Positions 8,278-17,672 of a DNA stretch of 64,000 bases are shown one piece after another. The translations under genes were made by a program, and so were the position numbers. The stretch comes from Staphylococcus piscifermentans. GTDB lineage: Bacteria; Bacillota; Bacilli; Staphylococcales; Staphylococcaceae. Under the pieces are notes generated by a model, which did no database searches, was not told the DNA's origin, and saw only the letters and a list, made by a program, of their open reading frames with translations. The stretch lies in the NCBI RefSeq assembly GCF_900186985.1, contig NZ_LT906447.1, positions 1,984,001-2,048,000 of the forward strand. Reading direction: 5' to 3'. The stretch's first letter is position 1. The number at the start of each line of letters is the position of its first letter.

Positions 8278-11200
8278 ATGTCTAAAAAGTTTCATTACAA
8301 AGCACCCGCTATCATTGCACTCACTATTGCAGGAACTGCAATCACTACGCATCAAGCTTTTGCTGAAAGTTCTACTGGAACTGATACAAACTCAAAAGGC
8401 AATCGTACTGCTGATCAGACACAACAACCGACTAATCTAACAAATAATATTCAAGGTCAAACAGAGAATAATGACAACAAGGTTGCAGGTACACAAGCAT
8501 ATAAAGATCCTGCGCAAGTTCAACCTCTAACCAGCCCGCAAAATTTAAGTTATGATTCAAAACTTGAGGAATTATCTTCAAATACAGAAAACAGTAATGA
8601 TACTGCTGAAACACAGAATCCAACTGGTTCTCAAACGAATGAAGCGAATTTAAATGAAAGTAACACTGTTTCTACCCCTACTCAAGAAGGACAACAAGAA
8701 ACAGAACAAAATTCACCACAAGCTCAAGCACAAGTTCAAGACACTTCTTCAACAAATTCTGAAGTACAAGAAAATCCAGGTGAAAAAGTTGCTAAAACTG
8801 CACAACAACCAACTGCTGTTCAACAAAATCAACCGAAAGCAGAAAGTATTAATGTGCAAAACCAAACAAATCAAAATGCTGATACAACAAAAACACAATC
8901 ACAACCGAATCAAAATGTAGTGACATCTCAACCTGAAGCAGCCAAACAAGATGAGCAACAAACTCAATCTGCAGCAGTTAAACAAGATAATCAACTTAAC
9001 AACGAAAACGAAGTTGTTCAAAATAAAAAAACTGATAATACAGTAGAAGCAGAAAATAAAGTGACACCTAAGTTTGCTGTACGTTCTTTTGCAGCTCAAC
9101 CTGCTGCTCAAAAACAAGCAGTGCAGCCTGCTACTCAAACAGCGAAAACAACTGCTAACAATCCAAAACCAGCTGCCGCTCAAGTGACAAAAACGACTGC
9201 AGCTCAACCCGCTGCTCAAACAGCGAAATCTACAACTAACAATGTCAAACCGGCTATTGCTCAAGCTGCGAAAACAACAGCTAGCAATCCAAAACCAGCT
9301 GCAACTCAAGCGAAAAAACCAGCAACAGCTACTGCTCAAAAACTAGCAGTTCAACCTGCTGCTCAAACAGCGAAGGCTGCAACTAGCAATGTAAAGCCGG
9401 CTACTGCTCAAACAGCAAAAACAACGGCTAGCAATCCAAAACCAGCTGCAACTCAAGCGAAAAAACCAGCAACAGCTACTGCTCAAAAACTAGCAGTTCA
9501 ACCTGCTAAAGCAACAACTGCAACTGCAGCACGTTCGGTTGCCCCTGCAACTTATGCTGCAACGCAAGCAACTTCATCTTTACCGAAGTATAAACCGACT
9601 GTAAATTCGTCTATTAATGATTATATTCGTAAAAATAATTTTAAAGCACCAACTTATGAGCAAGATTTTTCACCATATCTTCCAAAATATAATTATCGCT
9701 ATGGCAAACCTGAAGGTATCGTTATTCATGATACAGCTAATGAAACTTCAAATATTAATGGCGAAATTAATTATATGAAAAATAATTGGCAAAATGCCTT
9801 TGTACATGGTTTCATTGACGGAAACCGTATTGTAGAAACTGCAGATACTGATTATCTTGCATGGGGCGCTGGACCTGCCGGCAACCAACGTTTTATTCAT
9901 ATTGAACTTGTTCATGAACATTCTTATGACGGTTTTGCACGTCAAATGAACAATTATGCTGATTATGCAGCAACAAACTTGCAATATTATGGCTTGAAAC
10001 CTGATAGCGCTGAATATGATGGTCAAGGAACAGTTTGGACACATGACGCTATATCAAGATACCTAGGCGGCACTGATCATTCTGACCCGCATGGTTACTT
10101 ACTAGCGCATAATTATAGTTACGATCAATTATACGATTTAATTAATGAAAAATATTTAATTAAAGAGAATAAAGTAGCACCTTGGGGCACTTCTGCCAAT
10201 ACCCCTGCTCATCCAAATACAAATACATCTAAAAAACCAACTGCACCTAATAATTCAACAACACCGACGAATTCACAATTAAAAGTAATTCCTGTTGATT
10301 CAATTGGTCGTGTTGCTGCAAATAATCACGGTGTTTATACAACTGTATACGATAAAGCTGGTGTGCAAAATTCTGCGATTAATGACAGAACTTACCGCTT
10401 AACTAAAAAAGCATTATTAGGCGATAAATCATTCTATTTAATTACAGATTATAACCAAAACAAAAATGTTGGGTGGGTACAAACTGGCGATATTAACTAT
10501 CGTGTAGGAAAGCCTGTAACAACAAATACAACAACATACTCAGTTCAACCAGGCACTAAACTGTATCACACTCCTTGGGGCTCTGAGCGCCAATCTATCG
10601 GTTCAGTAACAGGATCTGGCGCACAGCAATTTAAAGCTCAGAAGCAAACAGAAGTCGGTACTTCAACTTACGTCTACGGTGCTGTAAATGGTAAAAATGC
10701 TTGGGTGGACAGTGCGAAACTTACAAAATATACTGCACCGAAAACTGCAGTAAAAACTGTAAATCAGCCAAAAACTGGAGTCAAAGCAGCGAATACAACG
10801 ACACCTTCAACAACTAAGAAAACAACTGTTGCAAAACCAGTTACCAAAACTGCTACACCAACTAAAACTGTAACAAAAACAGCTGTGAAATCTGCTACAC
10901 CAGCAAAAACAACAACTGTAACGAAAAAGGCAACTCAACCTGTTGCTAAAGCCACTGCTAAACCGGCAGCTAAAACGACTGTTAATACTAAAACAGCTGC
11001 TAAACCAGTTGCTAAAACAACAGCAACTAAAGCGGTAGCTAAACCCATCACTAAAGTGATCAATTCAGTGAAAAAAGCAGTTCAACCTACTGCTAAGGCT
11101 GCTACTACAACAAAACCAGCAGTTCAGGCAACAACTAAAGTTTCAACGAAACCAGCAACTAAAGCAGCTTCTAAGCTTAATCAAACTGTAGTGGTAAATA

Positions 11201-12621
11201 AATTAGGCCAATTTGTATCTAATCAATATGGATTACGCGCTTCTGTTTATGATGCTAAGGGTGCAAATGCAGCTAAATATTTAGGCTATACGTACGATAT
11301 TTTAAGAGAACGCAACCAAGATGGAACGTTATATTATTTATTACAAAACAATGGATTGGCAACGCCACTTGGTTGGGTTAACGCTAAAGATGTTAAAGTT
11401 GTAAATCAAAGTAATGCTACACCAGTTTCAACAAAGTATAATGTTAAATCAGGTAACAACGGTCTTTATACAATGCCTTGGGGTACTCAAAAACAACAAA
11501 TCGATTCATTAAAACAAGCTAAAGGTGCCTTTCAAGCTTCTAAGCGTAAAGTAGTTAACGGAGTAACTTACGTTTATGGAACAATTAACGGCAAAACAGG
11601 TTGGATTAGTGAAAAAGACTTAGTACAATCCCAAGCAACAACACAGAAAGCTGCAACTCAAACTAAAGCTCAACCTGCAACAGCTTACAAACATGATTAT
11701 ATTATCGCTAATGCAAATGGAACTTCTTACAGCACACCAAACGGTAAAGTTCTAGGTTCACTAAAAGACCAATACGGTAACATCATTTCAGTTTATGAAA
11801 AACAACTTGTAAATGGTATTACTTGGTACCATGGTGTATTAGCAAACGGAAAAACAATTTGGATTAAAGCAGCAGATGTGCGTGATACATTTACAAGAAT
11901 ATCTACATCGCCATATACGTTAAACCAAGCAGCAAATACACAATCAAATTCACCTTGGCCTCCTCAAATCCAACGCACACCTGGTATTTGGGCAAATGCT
12001 ACTAAGGATGAAGTGAAAACTGCTATGGATCCAAAAACGATTACTGAAGATGCAACTCAAAAATATCAATTCTTGCGCTTAGATAAAGCTCAAAAGCTTT
12101 CAACAAATAGTGTTAACCAACTCTTAAAAGGTAAAGGTATTTTAGAAGGACAAGGCGCTGCATTTGCACAAGCTGCGCAAAAATATGATATTAATGAAAT
12201 ATATTTAATCTCTCATGCCCTTTTAGAAACTGGTAATGGTACTTCAATGCTTGCTAATGGTGGCGTTGTAAATAGTGCTGGAAAGATTGTGACTAACAGC
12301 AGTACTAAATACTATAATATGTTTGGTATTGGAGCGATTGATACAGACGCTGTACGCGGCGGCTTTAAAACAGCTCAAAATTATGGTTGGGACTCTGTAA
12401 GCAAAGCGATTATCGGTGGTGCTCAATTCATTAAAGATGCGTATATCAATCAAGGACAAAATACATTATATCGCATGCGTTGGAACCCAAGTTCACCAGG
12501 TAACCATCAATATGCTACTGATATTAACTGGGCAAGTCACAATGCAACACGTATGAAACAAATGTATGATTCTATTGGTGAATCAGGTAAATATTTCGAT
12601 ATTGATAATTATAAAGGCTAA
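8278..12621 (+). CDS. atl: Bifunctional autolysin (amidase and glucosaminidase)
   Basis: Secreted peptidoglycan hydrolase of 1447 residues that separates daughter cells. Order: signal peptide 1-29 (cleavage after AFA); Gln/Asn/Thr-rich propeptide to about 265; Ala/Lys/Pro/Thr-rich repeats to about 430; N-acetylmuramoyl-L-alanine amidase domain about 440-640 with zinc ligands His484, His589 and Asp603 by comparison with AmiA; GW-type wall-binding repeats about 675-825; a second Lys/Thr/Ala/Pro linker about 825-960; further repeats about 965-1205; glucosaminidase domain to the end with catalytic Glu1317 in LISHALLETGNG. S. aureus Atl has 1256 residues, so the extra length lies mainly in the propeptide and linkers. 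ATG with an AAGGAG site; a strong terminator follows. Confidence 0.95.
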   Translation: MSKKFHYKAPAIIALTIAGTAITTHQAFAESSTGTDTNSKGNRTADQTQQPTNLTNNIQGQTENNDNKVAGTQAYKDPAQVQPLTSPQNLSYDSKLEELSSNTENSNDTAETQNPTGSQTNEANLNESNTVSTPTQEGQQETEQNSPQAQAQVQDTSSTNSEVQENPGEKVAKTAQQPTAVQQNQPKAESINVQNQTNQNADTTKTQSQPNQNVVTSQPEAAKQDEQQTQSAAVKQDNQLNNENEVVQNKKTDNTVEAENKVTPKFAVRSFAAQPAAQKQAVQPATQTAKTTANNPKPAAAQVTKTTAAQPAAQTAKSTTNNVKPAIAQAAKTTASNPKPAATQAKKPATATAQKLAVQPAAQTAKAATSNVKPATAQTAKTTASNPKPAATQAKKPATATAQKLAVQPAKATTATAARSVAPATYAATQATSSLPKYKPTVNSSINDYIRKNNFKAPTYEQDFSPYLPKYNYRYGKPEGIVIHDTANETSNINGEINYMKNNWQNAFVHGFIDGNRIVETADTDYLAWGAGPAGNQRFIHIELVHEHSYDGFARQMNNYADYAATNLQYYGLKPDSAEYDGQGTVWTHDAISRYLGGTDHSDPHGYLLAHNYSYDQLYDLINEKYLIKENKVAPWGTSANTPAHPNTNTSKKPTAPNNSTTPTNSQLKVIPVDSIGRVAANNHGVYTTVYDKAGVQNSAINDRTYRLTKKALLGDKSFYLITDYNQNKNVGWVQTGDINYRVGKPVTTNTTTYSVQPGTKLYHTPWGSERQSIGSVTGSGAQQFKAQKQTEVGTSTYVYGAVNGKNAWVDSAKLTKYTAPKTAVKTVNQPKTGVKAANTTTPSTTKKTTVAKPVTKTATPTKTVTKTAVKSATPAKTTTVTKKATQPVAKATAKPAAKTTVNTKTAAKPVAKTTATKAVAKPITKVINSVKKAVQPTAKAATTTKPAVQATTKVSTKPATKAASKLNQTVVVNKLGQFVSNQYGLRASVYDAKGANAAKYLGYTYDILRERNQDGTLYYLLQNNGLATPLGWVNAKDVKVVNQSNATPVSTKYNVKSGNNGLYTMPWGTQKQQIDSLKQAKGAFQASKRKVVNGVTYVYGTINGKTGWISEKDLVQSQATTQKAATQTKAQPATAYKHDYIIANANGTSYSTPNGKVLGSLKDQYGNIISVYEKQLVNGITWYHGVLANGKTIWIKAADVRDTFTRISTSPYTLNQAANTQSNSPWPPQIQRTPGIWANATKDEVKTAMDPKTITEDATQKYQFLRLDKAQKLSTNSVNQLLKGKGILEGQGAAFAQAAQKYDINEIYLISHALLETGNGTSMLANGGVVNSAGKIVTNSSTKYYNMFGIGAIDTDAVRGGFKTAQNYGWDSVSKAIIGGAQFIKDAYINQGQNTLYRMRWNPSSPGNHQYATDINWASHNATRMKQMYDSIGESGKYFDIDNYKG
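9214..9507 (+). repeat. 147-bp in-frame tandem duplication within atl
   Basis: Two copies of a 147-bp (49-codon) unit, 9214-9360 and 9361-9507. The last 81 bp of each (9280-9360 and 9427-9507) are identical; the first 66 bp differ at several positions. More degenerate Ala/Thr/Lys/Pro repeats lie just upstream. The unit encodes propeptide sequence and keeps the reading frame. Confidence 0.85.
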
Positions 12622-12637
12622 TAAGCTTTATAAAGTG

Positions 12638-12674
12638 GAGCTAGGACATAATTGAATGTCTTAGCTCTCTTTTT
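12638..12674 (+). terminator. Terminator of atl
   Basis: Stem GAGCTAGGACAT / ATGTCTTAGCTC with a 6-nt loop, followed by a T-rich run. Confidence 0.85.
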
Positions 12675-12685
12675 CATAAAAAAAT

Positions 12686-12722
12686 AGTCAAGCTTTGCAA
12701 TCTTATTGAACAAAGCTTGACT
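12686..12722 (-). terminator. Terminator of the MarR-type gene
   Basis: Perfect 12-bp stem AGTCAAGCTTTG / CAAAGCTTGACT. The A-run at 12678-12684 supplies the U-tract on the minus strand. It begins 5 bp after the stop of the leftward gene, back-to-back with the atl terminator. Confidence 0.85.
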
Positions 12723-12726
12723 TCCA

Positions 12727-13146
12727 TTAAATAACGAAACTCTTTTTATTTAATTTTACTAGTAAATCATGCAGTTGCTTGACATCTGTTTCAGAGAGCC
12801 TTTCACATCGTGCTTCTATTAATTCTTGACGCGCTTCATTAATCTGGTTAATTAAAATACGAGATTTATCTGTAACTTCTAATTCCTTGCAACGTAAATC
12901 TTGATGCGATTGATGGCTGATTACATAGCCTAATTGCACTAATTTTTTTATCCAGCGCGAAACAATCGACTGTTCTTTTCCTACTTTCATCGTTAAATCA
13001 TATTGTGATAACCGATGATATTCATTAAGCATTCTTAATAAATCTATTTGTTCTATAGTTAAATTAGCACGTTGTCCAAATCGTTTATTTACTATTATTA
13101 AATCGTTATGCGTAACAGTTATTTGTTGTTCGAGTTGTTTATACAT
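12727..13146 (-). CDS. MarR-family transcriptional regulator
   Basis: Winged-helix DNA-binding protein of 139 residues. The recognition region LSQYDLTMKVGKEQSIVSRWIKKLVQLGYV (in two pieces, about 56-85) followed by a wing with DLRCKELEVT is MarR-like; flanking helices would form the dimer. The ligand and targets are unknown. It is convergent with atl and divergent from the acyltransferase gene at 13301, so either could be a target, but nothing in the sequence proves this. The ribosome binding site (GTGGGG) is weak. Confidence 0.7.
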   Translation of the reverse strand: MYKQLEQQITVTHNDLIIVNKRFGQRANLTIEQIDLLRMLNEYHRLSQYDLTMKVGKEQSIVSRWIKKLVQLGYVISHQSHQDLRCKELEVTDKSRILINQINEARQELIEARCERLSETDVKQLHDLLVKLNKKSFVI

Positions 13147-13300
13147 AGCTGTCTACCCCACTTACTGTATTGATTATATTATAAAATTTATTAACAAAAT
13201 ATACAACACTAAATGTCAAGAAGTTGTTTACCTTGCATTTATGTATATATCTGTAATACGTTAGGGTTATCCTAATTATCCAAAGGAGATACATATCGTT

Positions 13301-14305
13301 ATGCACAAGACACTAGAACATCGTGATTATTTCTTTGATAATGCACGTGCGTTTCTCATTTATCTTGTAGTTCTTGGACATTTAATTAATCCCTATGTAG
13401 AAGGACATAAATTTATGGGATCGCTTTATTTGTTGATTTATAGCTTTCATATGCCTTCATTTCTTTTTATTTCAGGCTATTTTTCAAAAAATGCCGGTAA
13501 ACCTGGCCACTTAGAAAAAGTAGCTAAAAAGCTGTTGGTGCCCTATATTTGTTTCTTCTGCTTCTTTTCAGTTTATTATTATCTGACGGGAAAAAGCAGC
13601 GACTTGCAGTTAGACCCATTTAATCCTGTATTTGCATTATGGTTTCTATTAACACTCTTTATGTTCCATGTGATTTTAGTTATTGTTAAAAATTATAAAC
13701 CTTATTATGTGATGCCGATTGCTATTTTAGTCGCAATGTTCGCTGGATTTTCTTCAAACATAGATGGTTACATGAGTTATTCTAGAACCATAGTGTTCTT
13801 CCCTATTTTTTATCTGGGTTATCTCATGAATAAGCACCAGACTATGATTTTACGGAACAAACGCTGGTTGCCTATTTCAATTACAATTTTAATCGCGTTT
13901 TATGTCATCTATACTTTACATCCAATTAATCCTGATTGGTTGCTGGGAAGCTCGCCTTATAGCTCTTTAGATGGTAAAAGCTTATTCAGTCCACTAAAAA
14001 GACTATTACTGTACTTTATAATTTGTATAACGATGTTTTCATTTATGAATTTAATGTCATCTAAAAAACATTTCTATACTTATATAGGTCAACGTACGAT
14101 GTATGTATATCTTTTACATGGTATTGCTATTGGTATTATTCGCGGATTTGATTTATATCCATTCAAAGATCCGATTTCAATCTTAACTTATATCTATCTA
14201 TTCGCAACGTCTGCTATTATTGTTTATATTTTATCTTCAAACTTTATAGCCAAGTGGACCAATCCAGTTATTAATTTAAAATCTCCTTCTAAATTCAAAC
14301 CTTAA
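13301..14305 (+). CDS. Membrane acyltransferase 3 family protein
   Basis: Integral membrane protein of 334 residues with about ten hydrophobic segments. It begins with RDYFFDNARAFLIYLVVLGH, which carries the His of acyltransferase-3 proteins, followed by SFHMPSFLFISGYFSK; the family transfers acyl groups to sugars or other exported molecules. A similar gene sits near atl in S. aureus. The acceptor is unknown. AAAGGAG precedes the ATG at a suitable distance. Single-gene unit with a terminator. Confidence 0.78.
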   Translation: MHKTLEHRDYFFDNARAFLIYLVVLGHLINPYVEGHKFMGSLYLLIYSFHMPSFLFISGYFSKNAGKPGHLEKVAKKLLVPYICFFCFFSVYYYLTGKSSDLQLDPFNPVFALWFLLTLFMFHVILVIVKNYKPYYVMPIAILVAMFAGFSSNIDGYMSYSRTIVFFPIFYLGYLMNKHQTMILRNKRWLPISITILIAFYVIYTLHPINPDWLLGSSPYSSLDGKSLFSPLKRLLLYFIICITMFSFMNLMSSKKHFYTYIGQRTMYVYLLHGIAIGIIRGFDLYPFKDPISILTYIYLFATSAIIVYILSSNFIAKWTNPVINLKSPSKFKP

Positions 14306-14314
14306 TTGGGTATG

Positions 14315-14351
14315 CAGGCTGAGACATCAACCATTGTCTCGGTCTGTTTTT
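14315..14351 (+). terminator. Terminator of the acyltransferase gene
   Basis: Stem CAGGCTGAGACA / TGTCTCGGTCTG with a 7-nt loop, followed by TTTTT. Confidence 0.8.
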
Positions 14352-14489
14352 ATATAGAAGAAAAATAAATAGAGATTCTCTTTTTCTTAAGGATTGCTTA
14401 TTTTCAGATATCTATTCGATTTCTGCCTATTAAATATGATAAGATGAAATTTATATACATATCGAAGTTAATAATAGAGGTGTAATACA

Positions 14490-15653
14490 GTGGAACTATC
14501 TTTAAACAACAATTCTAAATTTTTACGAGCGCCAAGTATACGTCAATTCTCAAGTCGCATTAAAAATATCCCTGATTGTGTCAATCTCACTATTGGACAG
14601 CCTGATTTTCCAATGCCAGAGGTTGTAAAAGACGCATATATTAAAGCGATTCAAGATGATCAAACAAGTTATTCGCATAATAAAGGATTAATGGAAACGA
14701 GAACAGCTGTCCGCAATTATTTTAACCAACGTTACCAAGTTGATTATAATGAAGAAGAAATTATTATCACTAACGGGGCGAGTGAAGCCATAGATACTGC
14801 TTTAAGAAGCATTTTAGAACCTGGTGATGAAATTATCCTTCCAAGCCCTATCTATGCAGGTTATATACCATTGATTGAAACACTAGGAGGCCAGCCGGTC
14901 TATGTAGATACCACACAAACCGGTTTTAAAATAACACCTGAAGCGATTAGAGCTAATATTACTCCTAAAACTAAAGCAATTATGCTTAATTATCCGACAA
15001 ATCCTACTGGAGTGATATTGACACATGATGAAGCGGCGGCGCTTGCGGAAGAATTAAAACAACATCAAATTTTTATCTTGAGTGATGAAATTTATGCTGA
15101 AAATACTTTCAAAGGCCAACATACTTCTTTAGCCGAATTCAAAGAAATACGCAATCAATTACTTCTAATCAGCGGATTAAGTAAATCTCATTCTGCAACG
15201 GGTATTCGCATAGGTTTTTTAATAGGTCCTGAATATTTAATTGAAAAATTAACCTTTATGCACGCTTATAATACTATTTGTGCAAATGTCCCTGCTCAAA
15301 TTGCTTGTATTACGGCATTGACCGATGGCATTGATGCACCTAAAAAAATGAATGAAGCTTATAAGGAACGCCTTGCTTATTTAAAATCACGATTGTTAGA
15401 TATGGGATTTGCCCTAGATGCCGAACCTGAAGGTGCATTTTATATTTTCCCTAGCTTAGCCCCATTTGATATCGAGGATGATTATCAATTTTGTATAGAT
15501 GCTTTAGAGAAAGCACATATTGCGATGGTTCCAGGCTCTTCATTTACAGACTCAGGCAAAGGTCATGTACGTATTTCCTATGCTTACGATTTAGAAACAA
15601 TTAAAGAAGGAATGGATCGTTTAGAAAATTATTTGCATAATAATATAGACTAA
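14490..15653 (+). CDS. patA: PatA-type class I aminotransferase
   Basis: Pyridoxal-phosphate aminotransferase of 387 residues, fold-type I. LTIGQPDFPMP near 33-43, NYPTNPTG near 167-174, LSDEIYAE near 197-204 and ISGLSKSHSATG with the cofactor lysine Lys232 match PatA of Bacillus, which has been assigned to N-acetyl-diaminopimelate transamination. The substrate here could be another amino acid. It starts at a GTG (14490) with an AGAGGTG site. It lies alone between two terminators, next to an OhrR-type regulator on the opposite strand. Confidence 0.82.
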   Translation: MELSLNNNSKFLRAPSIRQFSSRIKNIPDCVNLTIGQPDFPMPEVVKDAYIKAIQDDQTSYSHNKGLMETRTAVRNYFNQRYQVDYNEEEIIITNGASEAIDTALRSILEPGDEIILPSPIYAGYIPLIETLGGQPVYVDTTQTGFKITPEAIRANITPKTKAIMLNYPTNPTGVILTHDEAAALAEELKQHQIFILSDEIYAENTFKGQHTSLAEFKEIRNQLLLISGLSKSHSATGIRIGFLIGPEYLIEKLTFMHAYNTICANVPAQIACITALTDGIDAPKKMNEAYKERLAYLKSRLLDMGFALDAEPEGAFYIFPSLAPFDIEDDYQFCIDALEKAHIAMVPGSSFTDSGKGHVRISYAYDLETIKEGMDRLENYLHNNID

Positions 15654-15654
15654 T

Positions 15655-15700
15655 AAAAAAGTGAGATAGTATCTTTTTATAAGTACTGTCTCACTTTTTT
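15655..15700 (+). terminator. Terminator of the aminotransferase gene
   Basis: Stem AAAAGTGAGATAGTA / TACTGTCTCACTTTT with a short loop and a T-run; A residues on the left would also allow use by the opposite strand. Confidence 0.8.
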
Positions 15701-15802
15701 GGTTTCAAAAGGACCATACTATCGTTGAATGTTTTATTATACTCTGAGTTGTTCATATTACCCCTTCTTTTAGCTATTAAATTTTAGTAATCCAGATTAA
15801 TA

Positions 15803-16243
15803 TTAATGTTCAGCTAAATTTTTATCTACAAAACGTTGCATCATATTGTAATAATTTTCTTTTTCATCATTTTCTAAATTCAACTGATCAACTACGTGCG
15901 TAGAAATATCTGCAAACTCATCTTTGAGGGCTAAACCCTCTTTTGTCAAACTCAATACTACTTTACGTTCATCTTCAGGTAATCTTTTTCTTTTAATCAA
16001 ATTTTTCTTTTCTAATCTTTTAACAATCGGGCTAATTGTCCCTGAATCTAAAAATAATTTGTCACATAACGTTTTCACATATATCTCTTCATCTTCTTTT
16101 ATGTAAGATAGAACAATATAATTAGGAAAGCTGATGTTATACTGCTTTAAATATTTATTAAAACGGTTAACAATTTCTTTAGTTGTAATATAGAAAAGAA
16201 AGCATAAATCTTGATCAAACTTCTGGTTCTGCTTATTAGCCAA
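15803..16243 (-). CDS. OhrR/SarZ-type MarR regulator with a single sensor cysteine
   Basis: Redox-type MarR regulator. The best start is TTG at 16243, seven bases after AAAGGAGGTGG; this gives 146 residues beginning MANKQNQKFDQDLCFLFY, the usual length and N-terminus of OhrR. Cys14 aligns with the peroxide-sensing Cys15 of B. subtilis OhrR. LFLDSGTISPIVKRLEKK (recognition helix) and RLPEDERKVVLSLT (wing) are conserved family features. OhrR, MgrA and SarZ are all close relatives, so the exact orthologue is uncertain. No ohr peroxidase gene is adjacent. Confidence 0.78.
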   Translation of the reverse strand: MANKQNQKFDQDLCFLFYITTKEIVNRFNKYLKQYNISFPNYIVLSYIKEDEEIYVKTLCDKLFLDSGTISPIVKRLEKKNLIKRKRLPEDERKVVLSLTKEGLALKDEFADISTHVVDQLNLENDEKENYYNMMQRFVDKNLAEH

Positions 16244-16491
16244 TATATTCCACCTCCTTTTAAATATATTCAATTTTTCAATGAATGTCAATAGAATACT
16301 TTTGTTTTAAAAGTAATTTCAATAGTGCTTTTTATAATTTGTTTAAATTAAGCTATTTTTTCGTTTATTTAATAAATTGCATTAACAGATAGTTAAGTTC
16401 TACCTTATTATAAGAAAAATATAAAAGTACACTTCTTTAACAATATAATAACTAGTATCATATGAAATAAGCTTTAACTTTTACAAAGTTT

Positions 16492-16523
16492 AAAAAAGCA
16501 GCAAATCTCAAACGATTCGCTGC
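16492..16523 (-). terminator. Terminator of the CPBP protease gene
   Basis: Stem GCAGCAAATC / GATTCGCTGC with one wobble. The A-run at 16492-16497 gives the U-tract on the minus strand. It lies 36 bp beyond the stop at 16560. Confidence 0.75.
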
Positions 16524-16559
16524 CCAACTCTTATTTTTTTATTAATATACTGACAATTT

Positions 16560-17258
16560 CTATGCCACTTTTACTTTTTTATTAATATAAAGTGCATAGC
16601 ATACAGAAACAATGATGATAAATAATGGTATTAAGTACGAAGTATTATTAGTATTCGCATTAAAAATAGATAATACATTAATTAGAATATGCGTAACAAT
16701 ACAAGGCACCAAAGATTTACTTTTATAAAAAATAATCACAAATAAATATCCTAAGGCAACAGCATAAAAAATCTGTAACAAGGTAGGAATCAAATCGCTG
16801 CCATTTAACAAATTAATAATGTGCCCAATTCCGAAAGTTACAGCACTGACCATAATCGCCATTTTCAAATTATCTTTTGCCATCATTTTAAATAAAAATC
16901 CTCTGAAAATTAGTTCTTCAATAAAACCGACATTAATCATGGTTAAGATAAAAAATAAGGTTTCTCCAACAGTAAAGTTGATTTTCAGACCGCCCCACAA
17001 ATTTACAGTAGCTATTAGTATCAATGGAATAAAATATAAATACTTTTTCGGTGCATGCACTTTTACAAGGCCATAATAACGAACTCTACCTAATTTAATA
17101 ATGAGCCAAATTAAAAAGATAGAAATCAAGGTGTTGATTAACGTGCTACGATAGTCTGCCAAGCCGAAGTTTTGTATACAATATGAATTAATTACTACAT
17201 AAGCAACAATCAATAAAATACAAGATAGGGTTTCATGTTTAATAAACATTTTTTTCAT
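16560..17258 (-). CDS. CPBP family intramembrane protease
   Basis: Predicted CAAX-protease/bacteriocin-processing (Abi) family metalloprotease of 232 residues with about seven hydrophobic segments. The active-site motifs are present: EELIFRGF (Glu114, Glu115, Arg119) and FGIGHIIN (His146). The ATG at 17258 is preferred because AGGTGA lies seven bases before it; a longer frame begins 19 codons upstream. Substrate unknown; such proteins act in bacteriocin self-immunity, peptide maturation or membrane signalling. No bacteriocin gene is visible nearby. It starts about 120 bp from the 43-bp repeat array. Confidence 0.78.
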   Translation of the reverse strand: MKKMFIKHETLSCILLIVAYVVINSYCIQNFGLADYRSTLINTLISIFLIWLIIKLGRVRYYGLVKVHAPKKYLYFIPLILIATVNLWGGLKINFTVGETLFFILTMINVGFIEELIFRGFLFKMMAKDNLKMAIMVSAVTFGIGHIINLLNGSDLIPTLLQIFYAVALGYLFVIIFYKSKSLVPCIVTHILINVLSIFNANTNNTSYLIPLFIIIVSVCYALYINKKVKVA

Positions 17259-17377
17259 CTCAGCGTCACCTGCGCCTTCAAGTTTATATTTATTATCACT
17301 TATATTATACCTCATTATTCCAATTTATTATTTTCAACTTATGTCATAATTCGCAATTAATTCAAAAAACTATTTAT

Positions 17378-17654
17378 GCTAGACTTTTGTCTCAAACTGT
17401 ATAAGCGACCAAACCGTGCCTAAACACTTTCGCCCTAATCTGTATAGGCAGCCGTCCCGCGCCTAGACACTTTCGCCTCAAACTGTATAGGCAGCCGTCC
17501 CGCGCCTAGACACTTTCGCCCTAATCTGTATAGGCAACCGATCCTCGCCTAGACACTTTCGTCCTAATCTGTATAGGCGACCAAGCCGCGCCTAGACACT
17601 TTCGCCCTAATCTGTATAGGCGACCAAGCCGTGCCTCGACACTTTTGCTCCAAC
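17378..17654. repeat. Array A: six 43-bp tandem repeats, GC-rich, plus a partial unit
   Basis: Full units begin at 17397, 17440, 17483, 17526, 17569 and 17612, exactly 43 bp apart; a degraded half unit precedes them from about 17378. Each unit reads CTGTATARGC, a variable stretch of about 10 bases, then CGCCTAGACACTTTCGCC and YTAAT or similar. TGTATAGGC and GCCTAGACA form an imperfect dyad in each unit. The unit at 17483 is 58% GC, far above the surrounding DNA. It fills the gap between the CPBP gene and the menB terminator region. The same unit occurs at 48901-49115. Confidence 0.92.
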
Positions 17655-17672
17655 AACTAGCCATAACCACAA

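Noticed and set aside
8899..9339. Leftward 146-codon frame inside atl, rich in Ser, Arg and Cys
   Set aside because: Mirror image of the atl propeptide repeats (Ala/Gln/Lys/Thr codons read backwards). The sense frame is a certain gene.
17397..17654. CRISPR array
   Set aside because: Units are contiguous with a fixed 43-bp period, there are no unrelated spacers of constant length and no cas genes in the window.
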